A stretch of DNA of 48,552 bases from an uncultured Gammaproteobacteria bacterium (GTDB lineage Bacteria; Pseudomonadota; Gammaproteobacteria; PS1; Pseudothioglobaceae). Of the stretch, positions 8,070 to 14,937 are shown in pieces (position 1 is the first letter of the stretch; every line of letters starts with the position of its first letter). The notes beneath the pieces were generated by a model that made no database searches, was not told where the DNA came from, and saw only the letters and a program-made list of their open reading frames with translations. Location of the stretch: contig CAKMYR010000001.1 of assembly GCA_929200175.1 (NCBI GenBank), forward strand, positions 1 through 48,552, given 5' to 3'. The position numbers were made by a program, and so were the translations under genes.

Positions 8070-9377
8070 ATGCACATCCACATATTAGGTATAGCTGGTA
8101 CATTTATGGGCTCTATAGCTATTATTGCCAAGCAGGCTGGCTATACTGTTAGCGGCATGGACACTAATATTTATCCACCTATGAGTATTCAGCTCAAAGA
8201 ACAAAATATTGATTATATAGATAATTACAAAGAAAAAAACTTACCTAATGCCGATATTTTTATAATTGGTAACTCTTTGTCTCGCGGCAATGAATGTGTA
8301 GAAAAAATACTTAACAAAAGATATAAATATACTTCTGGCCCGCAATGGCTTTCAGAAAAAATATTAAAAGATAAATGGGTTTTATCAGTAGCTGGCACTC
8401 ACGGCAAGACGACCACAACTAGCATGCTTGCTTGGATATTAGAATATGCTGGTTATAACCCTAGTTTTCTTATAGGAGGTGTAGCTAATAACTTTGGTAT
8501 TTCATCAAGACTAACTAACTCTGACTTTTTTATAATTGAGGCTGATGAATATGACACTGCATTTTTTGACAAGCGCTCAAAATTTATTCATTATAAAAGC
8601 AAAACTTTAATAATTAATAATTTAGAATTTGATCACTGTGATATATTTGACTCTATTTCTGACATTCAAAAACAATTTTGCCATTTAGTTAGAACTATAC
8701 CAAAAAATGGCTTAATTATATACCCACAAAATGATTTAAACATAGAACAAGTAATTGCTAAAGGATTATGGTCTAATTCTAAAAAAACAATAAAAACTAA
8801 TTTAATGCCATCAAAAAATGGCTCTAAATTTAAAATAAAAAATAATACAATTGATTGGAAATTTCTTGGTGAGCATAATATGGAAAATGCGATAGCTTCA
8901 ATACAAGCAGCAAGCCATGTTGGCATAACGACAGAGATATCTTGTAAAGCTTTGAATAAATTTGAAGGCGTTAAAAGACGTTTAGAGATTAAATACCAAA
9001 ACAATTTGATAACTTTATACGATGATTTTGCTCATCACCCAAGCTCTATAAAGAAAACAATTGCTGGATTGCGACAAAAAGTAGGAAAAGAAAATATTTT
9101 TGTTATTATAGAATTAAGATCAAATACTATGAAATCAGGCTTTCATAAAAATAGTCTAGTAGAATCATTAGAGTTAGCTAATAAGACTTTATTACTTCGT
9201 CCAAAAAACATTGATTGGGATATTGATAAATTATTTAAAAAATCTAACTCTGTTAGTTTATTAGATTCTGTAGCTGAAATAGTTGACATGGTTAGCGAAA
9301 TTAAAAAAGGGCATATAATTGTGATGTCAAATGGAGGCTTTGAAAATATTTTGGAAAAAATAAAATTAAAAATTTAA
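8070..9377 (+). CDS. mpl: UDP-N-acetylmuramate:L-alanyl-gamma-D-glutamyl-meso-diaminopimelate ligase
   Basis: Murein recycling ligase that joins recovered L-Ala-D-Glu-mDAP tripeptide to UDP-MurNAc. It has the Mur ligase layout in 435 residues: N-terminal Rossmann-like HILGIAGTFMG, ATP-binding P-loop GTHGKTTTT (109-117), ADEYDTAFFDKRSKF typical of Mpl as opposed to MurC, the central GEHNMENAIA, and C-terminal YDDFAHHPSSI. ampD, which generates free tripeptide from anhydro-muropeptides, is also in the window (23.7 kb), so a recycling route is plausible. No Shine-Dalgarno sequence is visible before the ATG. The start is only 24 bases from that of divergent cca. Confidence 0.95.
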   Translation: MHIHILGIAGTFMGSIAIIAKQAGYTVSGMDTNIYPPMSIQLKEQNIDYIDNYKEKNLPNADIFIIGNSLSRGNECVEKILNKRYKYTSGPQWLSEKILKDKWVLSVAGTHGKTTTTSMLAWILEYAGYNPSFLIGGVANNFGISSRLTNSDFFIIEADEYDTAFFDKRSKFIHYKSKTLIINNLEFDHCDIFDSISDIQKQFCHLVRTIPKNGLIIYPQNDLNIEQVIAKGLWSNSKKTIKTNLMPSKNGSKFKIKNNTIDWKFLGEHNMENAIASIQAASHVGITTEISCKALNKFEGVKRRLEIKYQNNLITLYDDFAHHPSSIKKTIAGLRQKVGKENIFVIIELRSNTMKSGFHKNSLVESLELANKTLLLRPKNIDWDIDKLFKKSNSVSLLDSVAEIVDMVSEIKKGHIIVMSNGGFENILEKIKLKI

Positions 9378-9401
9378 TCTTACAAATTCATTCATCTTTA
9401 A

Positions 9402-9425
9402 GACAATTTTTACAAAAAAATTGTC
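9402..9425 (+). terminator. Hairpin downstream of mpl, possible terminator
   Basis: GACAATTTTT and AAAAATTGTC form a perfect 10-bp stem with the 4-base loop ACAA. The stem is A/T rich and the downstream sequence is only moderately T-rich, so termination may be weak. Its place 24 bases after the mpl stop supports the call; an operator is the alternative. Confidence 0.45.
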
Positions 9426-9666
9426 ATTAAATATTTTGTCAGTCATACAAAAAAATTAGTTAAAAAAAGCTATTAACCCTTAAAATATAAAAGTTTTAAT
9501 CAAATAATGCTCACCTCCAATAATAAAAATTTAATAAAATTTATGCAAATACATATTGAATTTTATATATACTATCGTCAGTGATTAATGAAGACAATAT
9601 TAAAAATCTTAGGTTTTAATACCATTAGCACATAGTTTTATTTAGTTATAGTTGAAAATATTTAAT

Positions 9667-9690
9667 TTAAGTTAACTAAAATTAAGTTAA
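9667..9690 (+). repeat. Direct repeat TTAAGTTAA x2 upstream of gmaS promoter
   Basis: Two copies of TTAAGTTAA at 9667-9675 and 9682-9690, a 15-base period, about 60 bases before the -35 box. The position would suit an activator binding site. No regulator gene is adjacent, and simple AT-rich sequence could give this by chance. Confidence 0.3.
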
Positions 9691-9750
9691 GATTTCTCAA
9701 AACTAATAAAATTTATATTTATATATTTAATATAATCTGCTGATTATGGA

Positions 9751-9777
9751 TTGACTGGATTATTTTTGTCTTATAAT
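9751..9777 (+). promoter_or_regulatory. Sigma70-like promoter of gmaS
   Basis: TTGACT (9751-9756) and TATAAT (9772-9777) are separated by 15 bases (16 if ATTGAC is taken as -35). The predicted start leaves a leader of about 40 bases carrying AAGGAG before the gmaS ATG at 9824. This is the best promoter match in the window. Confidence 0.6.
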
Positions 9778-9823
9778 TAATGTATCATTTCACTATAGTT
9801 TTTTGGACTTCAAGGAGAAATAA

Positions 9824-11299
9824 ATGACAGATTTAGAAAAACATGTAAACCAAGAAGGTAGATCTGAATTAGTTAAACAAGTAAGAAATAAAATTAACGA
9901 ATTAGGTGTAACTTATATTTATTATCAATTTGTTTCAGTAACTGGACGTATAGTTGGCAAGGGTATTCCAGCTCGCCATTGGGAAAGATTATCAGAAAAA
10001 GGATTTCAATTAGTCTATGGCTCTACTGCAAACTTGTTTATTGATCGTCATGGAGAGTATATTGGATATGGTCCTGAAGCATCAGAATTAGTAGGCATTC
10101 CTGATCCTGAAACATTTTGTCAACTTCCTTGGGACAAGCGCGTTGCTAGAGTGTTTTGTAAGTTGTATAGAAATCGTGAAGAGCGTGAAAATCCAGGACA
10201 AGCATTAAGCTCTGATTGTCGTGGTAACTTATATAGACACCATAAAGAATTTAAAGAAAAACATGGTCTAGACATGCGTTGTGGTACCGAACCAGAAATG
10301 ATGTGGTTAAAAAGAGGTGAAGATGGTAAACCAAATGGAGGAATAACAAAACCAAACTGTTACCATATTGATCAATTTGAAGAATTAAGACCAGTATTTA
10401 TGAAAGTTATTGAGTACTCTGAACAAATGGGATTAGACATTATCCAAGGAGACCATGAAGATGCTCCCGGCCAGTTAGAGCTTAATACACAATTTGATGA
10501 TGTTCTTAGAAATGCTGATAGACTTACTACATACCGTCAAATTTGTGCTCAAGTTGCTCGTGAAAATGGCTTAATAGCCTGCTTTATGCCTAAACCTTTT
10601 GTAGGAGTATCTGCATCTGGCTGTCACCATAACATGTCTTTATGGAGAGGAGGCAATGAAGTTTTACATTCAGAAATTGTTCAAAATTCTAACCTACCTG
10701 GTATGGATGGATGCTTTACATATAGAGAAGGCGGAGAAAATACATTTATGCCTGACCCATCTATTGACGAAAAAATGCCTGGGCCAATAGGATTACACTC
10801 AATAGGCGGAGTAATTAAACATTTACCAGCATTAACAGCAATTGGATCATCAACTGTAAACTCTTATCGTCGTTTGTGGGATACAGGTTTTTGGGCTCCT
10901 ATATTTGCGGACTGGGGCTATCAAAATCGTACTTGTGCTTTAAGAGTATCTGCTCCTGGTCGTTTTGAATATCGCTCAGTTGATTCAGCTGTTAATCCTT
11001 ACCTTATGGGATCAGCACTACTTAAAGCCTTTGATGATGGAATTAAAAATAAAATTGATCCCGGTGAAGCTGAAGAGCGCAATATTTATGCTGCTATGGA
11101 AGCTGGCAAAAAAGTGAAAAAATTACCAATGACTCTTGGCGATGCATTAACAGAACTTGAAAACGATGATGTTATAAAATCAGCTATGCCTGATGAAATG
11201 TACAAAGTTTATAGTCATTATAAAAGTGATGAGTGGGCTAAATTCAATCATACTGTTTCTAACTGGGATTTAGAATCTTATATAGATTGTTTGCCTTAA
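9824..11299 (+). CDS. gmaS: Gamma-glutamylmethylamide synthetase (glutamine synthetase family)
   Basis: Ligates monomethylamine to glutamate with ATP, the first step of the indirect methylamine route. The 491-residue protein has the glutamine synthetase fold: an N-terminal beta-grasp (VTYIYYQFVSVTGRIVGKGI) and catalytic signatures RCGTEPEMMW, HEDAPGQLELN, GVSASGCHHNMSLW and RVSAPGRFEYRS. On sequence alone a glutamine synthetase-like enzyme is certain. The assignment to GmaS rests on its place directly before mgsABC and near tdm and tmm, as known in marine methylamine users. It has a strong AAGGAG ribosome binding site and the best promoter in the window. The next gene starts 60 bases later. 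Confidence 0.9.
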   Translation: MTDLEKHVNQEGRSELVKQVRNKINELGVTYIYYQFVSVTGRIVGKGIPARHWERLSEKGFQLVYGSTANLFIDRHGEYIGYGPEASELVGIPDPETFCQLPWDKRVARVFCKLYRNREERENPGQALSSDCRGNLYRHHKEFKEKHGLDMRCGTEPEMMWLKRGEDGKPNGGITKPNCYHIDQFEELRPVFMKVIEYSEQMGLDIIQGDHEDAPGQLELNTQFDDVLRNADRLTTYRQICAQVARENGLIACFMPKPFVGVSASGCHHNMSLWRGGNEVLHSEIVQNSNLPGMDGCFTYREGGENTFMPDPSIDEKMPGPIGLHSIGGVIKHLPALTAIGSSTVNSYRRLWDTGFWAPIFADWGYQNRTCALRVSAPGRFEYRSVDSAVNPYLMGSALLKAFDDGIKNKIDPGEAEERNIYAAMEAGKKVKKLPMTLGDALTELENDDVIKSAMPDEMYKVYSHYKSDEWAKFNHTVSNWDLESYIDCLP

Positions 11300-11359
11300 T
11301 ATTTATTCAACTTAATGTTAATGTAATTTTTAGTATTTTATAATTGGAGGTTTTTAATT

Positions 11360-12301
11360 ATGTGCGGAATAGTAGGTCTTATTCACAAAAATAATGGCGG
11401 CAGTGAAAATGTCGGCAGTCAAATGACATCTATGTTGCAAGCATTAAAACATAGAGGTCCAGATTCTACAGGGTATGCAATGTATGGGAAAAGTAATAAT
11501 AATAACTATATTATGCGTTTTAAAGTTGCAGAATCAGAGGATGTTAAAGGTGGTTATGATATTCATACAAAAATAAGCAAAAGAATTGACGAGGTTGATT
11601 CTAGACTTAAAAGTCTTGGAGTTAAAATTATAAGTAAAGATAATCCTACTGAGTATTCTTTGCGTTATGAAGTCAGTATTTCTAAAGACATAAAAAATGT
11701 CGTAGATTATCTTGAAGATATAGAAGGTGTTGAAATTTTATCTGTAGGACATTCTCTTGAATTAATTAAAGATTTAGGTGACGCTAATGTTGTGTCTAAC
11801 CAATATAAGCTAGATGGCTTTAAAGGAACTCATGGTATTGGTCATACAAGAATGGCTACTGAGTCTGATGTAGACATTAGCTCTGCACATCCTTATTGGG
11901 CTTACCCTTTTAGTGATATCTCGGTAGTTCATAATGGACAACTTACAAACTACTGGACAAATAGACGCGATCTTGAAAGAAGAGGACATCGTTTTTCTTC
12001 TAAATGTGATTCAGAATTAATCGCAGTATATATAGCAGATAAAATGAATCAAGGTGTTGATTTAGAAACAGCAATGAAAGATTCTGTAAAATATTTAGAT
12101 GGTGTCTTTACATATATTGTAGCTACTAAAGATCAATTAGGAATGGCAAAAGATGTCATGGCTGCTAAACCTATGGTGGTTTATGAAAGCGAAGATATGA
12201 TAGCATTAGCATCAGAAGAAGTTGCTATCAGAACATTGTTTGATAGTCAAATTGATACATTTGACCCATATCATGGAGAGGTAAGAGTATGGAAAAATTA
12301 A
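11360..12301 (+). CDS. mgsA: N-methylglutamate synthase subunit A, class II glutamine amidotransferase domain
   Basis: MgsABC moves methylamine from gamma-glutamylmethylamide to 2-oxoglutarate, giving N-methylglutamate. This 313-residue subunit is the amidotransferase part: N-terminal catalytic Cys2 (MCGIVGLIH), LKHRGPDSTGYAMYG, GIGHTRMATESDVDISSAHPYW and VVHNGQLTNYW, then CDSELIAVYIAD. It matches the N-terminal domain of glutamate synthase GltB but stands alone. A ribosome binding site (GGAGG) precedes the ATG. The 3' end overlaps mgsB by 13 bases, which implies coupled translation of subunits of one complex. A GlxB-like amidotransferase of unknown substrate is the only serious alternative. 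Confidence 0.9.
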   Translation: MCGIVGLIHKNNGGSENVGSQMTSMLQALKHRGPDSTGYAMYGKSNNNNYIMRFKVAESEDVKGGYDIHTKISKRIDEVDSRLKSLGVKIISKDNPTEYSLRYEVSISKDIKNVVDYLEDIEGVEILSVGHSLELIKDLGDANVVSNQYKLDGFKGTHGIGHTRMATESDVDISSAHPYWAYPFSDISVVHNGQLTNYWTNRRDLERRGHRFSSKCDSELIAVYIADKMNQGVDLETAMKDSVKYLDGVFTYIVATKDQLGMAKDVMAAKPMVVYESEDMIALASEEVAIRTLFDSQIDTFDPYHGEVRVWKN

Positions 12302-13131
12302 AAAATGAAAAATCTCATGAAATGGGATTGCATAAAGAGGCATTAAAAGGTCGTACACAACAACGTTTTTTCTCTGCAGAAGAAGGTGAAAACCTAACAT
12401 ATTTTAATTCCTTTGATGTTGACACATCAAAAAAAGCATCAATTGATGCTAAAAATATGACTCCTAGAGAAATTAACACTAAAATTCGCGAATTGATGCA
12501 ACAAGGTTTTGGCGATATTACAATAGATAATCCTATGTCTCGTCACGGAGTTGGTGTAGGAATCCTAAATCGTCTTAACTTAACTTTTAATGACAGTCTA
12601 GGTTATTTTGGCTGCGGATTGATAGATGGGCCTAATATACATATTAAAGGCAGAGTTGGATGGTCATGTGGCGAAAATATGATGGCAGGCACTGTGGTTA
12701 TTGAAAAGAACGCAGGCTCTACTTTTGGTGCAGCTATTCGTGGCGGAGATCTTGTATGTAAAGGTAGTGTTGGCGCAAGAACTGGCATTGATCAAAAAGG
12801 TGGCACTATTATAGTTGGTGGTGATACTGGTGCGTTTTCTGGATTTATGATGCAACGTGGTCGTATGATTATTTGCGGAAATGCAGGATTAAATTTAGGA
12901 GACTCAATGTACGATGGAACCATTTATGTAGGTGGTGAAATTGAAGGTCTTGGAGTTGACTGCGTGCAAGGAGAAATGACAGATTTAGATATCTATTATT
13001 TATCTTCCAAATTAGATTTATATGGCATTAAAACACCTAATGGTATTGAAAAAATGAATAAATATGTATCAGGTAAACAGCTATGGAACTATGATAAATT
13101 AGAACCATCTGAAAAGAAATTAGTATTATAA
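12289..13131 (+). CDS. mgsB: N-methylglutamate synthase subunit B, GXGXG beta-helix domain
   Basis: A 280-residue protein of the GXGXG type, the right-handed beta-helix otherwise found at the C-terminus of GltB and in FwdC. The glycine-rich rungs are clear: RVGWSCGENMMAGTVVIEK, GSTFGAAIRGGDLVCKGSVG, GGTIIVGGDTGAFSGF and GMIICGNAG-like turns. It has no catalytic residues of its own and is thought to be structural, joining the amidotransferase and synthase parts. It overlaps mgsA by 13 bases and is followed by mgsC after 30 bases, with AAGAGGA before the mgsC ATG. Confidence 0.9.
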   Translation: MEKLKNEKSHEMGLHKEALKGRTQQRFFSAEEGENLTYFNSFDVDTSKKASIDAKNMTPREINTKIRELMQQGFGDITIDNPMSRHGVGVGILNRLNLTFNDSLGYFGCGLIDGPNIHIKGRVGWSCGENMMAGTVVIEKNAGSTFGAAIRGGDLVCKGSVGARTGIDQKGGTIIVGGDTGAFSGFMMQRGRMIICGNAGLNLGDSMYDGTIYVGGEIEGLGVDCVQGEMTDLDIYYLSSKLDLYGIKTPNGIEKMNKYVSGKQLWNYDKLEPSEKKLVL

Positions 13132-13161
13132 ATTTAACATTAACAAGTAAGAGGAAACATT

Positions 13162-14499
13162 ATGAGTAATGAAGTAGATAAATCTATCTTAGGTAAAAGT
13201 TTTATTTTTCCTAAGGAAGTTATAAATGATATTCATATCAAATCAGAATTAGGTAGATATAGAATGAGAGGATTTTCTCTCTTTAAAAAAATACCTTCTT
13301 GGGATGATTTAACTTTTATGCCAGGAACATTAACTAGATTTGTAATAGAAGGATATAGAGAGAAATGTTTAACCAAAACAATAATAGGGCCTGAGGCTCC
13401 TCGTGCACTTGAGTTAGACATACCTGTGTATATAACTGGTATGAGTTTTGGGGCTTTAAGTTATGAAGCAAAAACTGCATTAGCTCGTGGCGCTACAATG
13501 GCAGGCACTGCTACTTGTTCTGGTGAGGGAGGCATGATTCCAGATGAAAGACGTTATTCTAGCAAATGGCTTTATCAATGCATACAATCTCGTTATGGTT
13601 TTAATCCTAATCATCTAAGATTAGCAGATGCTGTGGAATTTTTTATTGGTCAAGGCTGTAAGGTTGGCCTAGGTGGACATTTGATGGGTCAAAAAGTAAC
13701 AGACCAAGTTGCAGAAATGCGCTCATTACCAGCAGGTATTGATCAACGCTCACCTGCAAGACATCCAGACTGGCTAGGTCCAGACGATTTAGCTCTTAAA
13801 ATTGAAGAGATTCGTGAAGCAACTGATGGTCAAATACCAATTCAATTGAAGCTTGGCGCTGCAAGGGTATATGATGATGTTAGAATGGCTGCAAAAACTG
13901 GATGTGATAGTATCTATATTGACGGAATGGAAGGCGGTACTGGTGCTGGACCACATTTAGCTACAGAAGAAACTGGCGTTCCTGGTATAGCAGCAATTCA
14001 TCAAGCAAGAAAAGCTATTAATGATGTTGGAATGAATGGAAAAATTAGCCTAATATATGCCGGAGGTATTCGTAATGGTTCTGATGTTGCGAAAGCGATT
14101 GCATTAGGTGCTGACGCAATAGCTATTGGACACTCTGCAATGATGGCTCTTAACTGTAATAAAGATATTCCAGAAGCAAACTTTGAAGAAGAAATGGGAG
14201 TACATGCAGGAGAATGTTATCATTGCCATACTGGCAGATGTCCTGTAGGAGTAGCGACTCAAGATCCTGAATTAAGAAAACGCTTGGACCCAGATTTAGC
14301 TGCAGAAAGAGTTTATAATTTTTTACATACATTAGCGATTGAATGTCAAATGATGGCTAGAGCTTGCGGTAAAACCAATGTTCATTCACTTGAACCAGAA
14401 GACTTAGCTGCTTTAACTATGGAGGCTTCAGCTTGTGCGCAAGTGCCAATAGCAGGTTCTCAGTACACTGTTGGTCGTCCAGATATGACAAGATATTAA
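13162..14499 (+). CDS. mgsC: N-methylglutamate synthase subunit C, FMN and iron-sulphur glutamate synthase domain
   Basis: The 445-residue synthase subunit where methylamine is joined to 2-oxoglutarate and reduced. It has the glutamate synthase TIM barrel: GMSFGALSYEAKTALARGA, IQLKLGAARVYDDV, GMEGGTGAGPHLATEE, and the FMN phosphate-binding end AGGIRNGSDVAKAIALGADA. An iron-sulphur motif follows, with Cys352, Cys355 and Cys360 before PVGVATQDPELRKRL. The same final motif occurs in gltB at the right end of the window, but there the first two cysteines are spaced x5 and not x2. Known MgsC proteins are encoded in this order after mgsA and mgsB. Confidence 0.91.
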   Translation: MSNEVDKSILGKSFIFPKEVINDIHIKSELGRYRMRGFSLFKKIPSWDDLTFMPGTLTRFVIEGYREKCLTKTIIGPEAPRALELDIPVYITGMSFGALSYEAKTALARGATMAGTATCSGEGGMIPDERRYSSKWLYQCIQSRYGFNPNHLRLADAVEFFIGQGCKVGLGGHLMGQKVTDQVAEMRSLPAGIDQRSPARHPDWLGPDDLALKIEEIREATDGQIPIQLKLGAARVYDDVRMAAKTGCDSIYIDGMEGGTGAGPHLATEETGVPGIAAIHQARKAINDVGMNGKISLIYAGGIRNGSDVAKAIALGADAIAIGHSAMMALNCNKDIPEANFEEEMGVHAGECYHCHTGRCPVGVATQDPELRKRLDPDLAAERVYNFLHTLAIECQMMARACGKTNVHSLEPEDLAALTMEASACAQVPIAGSQYTVGRPDMTRY

Positions 14500-14511
14500 A
14501 TAGGAGATATT

Positions 14512-14892
14512 ATGAGTGATAAAGGATATTTTATTGATAATGAAGGTCTTGATTCTAGTCGTGAACAAGAAATAGGTCAACATATTGGCTATCGTTACGA
14601 TGTAAACCTAGTTCCTGATTTAAAATATATAACCCCATTTTTACAAAAATATATAGACAAAATGGGTTGGAAAGATTTAAATTGGCTTGAAGATGTTCAT
14701 ATGGGATACGAAGAAGATCGTGCTGCAGTTTTTGATAGAAATATTAATGGCTGGGTTACTGTTCCTGATGACATTAAATTACCAGATAATCAACAAGAAC
14801 GTGATATGATAGCAAGAGAGCTTTTAATTAAATTCCAGATGTCTGAAAAACATCCTATGGTAGATTTAAATAAAGCTTATCGTAAATTTTAA
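14512..14892 (+). CDS. Unrecognised 126-residue protein inside the methylamine/TMAO cassette
   Basis: I do not recognise this protein. It is supported as a gene by a good ribosome binding site (AGGAGA 6 bases before the ATG), a 12-base gap after mgsC, the same strand, and a non-repetitive composition. It is acidic, has no cysteine, no signal peptide and no membrane segment, so it is probably cytoplasmic. Conserved-looking aromatic stretches are GWKDLNWLEDVHMGYEEDR and NINGWVTVPDD. It might be a small subunit or assembly partner of N-methylglutamate synthase or of Tdm; that is inference from position only. The tdm promoter begins at its 3' end. Confidence 0.8.
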   Translation: MSDKGYFIDNEGLDSSREQEIGQHIGYRYDVNLVPDLKYITPFLQKYIDKMGWKDLNWLEDVHMGYEEDRAAVFDRNINGWVTVPDDIKLPDNQQERDMIARELLIKFQMSEKHPMVDLNKAYRKF

Positions 14893-14901
14893 CAATAATT
14901 T

Positions 14902-14910
14902 TGTTATAAT
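14902..14910 (+). promoter_or_regulatory. Extended -10 promoter upstream of tdm
   Basis: TGTTATAAT is a perfect extended -10 (TG, one base, TATAAT). No clear -35 is seen, which extended -10 promoters tolerate. Predicted initiation near 14917 would leave a leader of about 20 bases. It would let tdm be transcribed separately from gmaS-mgsABC. Confidence 0.45.
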
Positions 14911-14937
14911 GAAGGATACATATTAATATTATAAATT

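Larger units (their letters stand above)
9378..9823. other. 446-base intergenic control region upstream of the TMAO/methylamine cassette
   Basis: There is no convincing gene in this very AT-rich stretch. In order it holds a hairpin just after mpl (9402-9425), a featureless AT-rich part, a direct repeat at 9667-9690, a sigma70-like promoter at 9751-9777 and a strong ribosome binding site AAGGAG at 9812-9817 for gmaS. Its length, exceptional in a window where most gaps are below 150 bases, suggests regulated expression of the cassette. Confidence 0.6.

Noticed and set aside
8046..8081. Longer cca with 12 extra N-terminal residues from the ATG at 8081
   Set aside because: The extra residues are not Cca-like, the conserved N-terminus starts at the ATG at 8045, and the extension would overlap the start of mpl.
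9490..9530. Short minus-strand ORF with a strong GGAGGTGAG-like ribosome binding site
   Set aside because: The following frame stops after a few codons; the match to a ribosome binding site is likely chance.
9378..9823. Riboswitch (glycine type or other) before gmaS
   Set aside because: No tandem conserved aptamer core or G/C-rich paired elements were visible; the region is mostly A and T.
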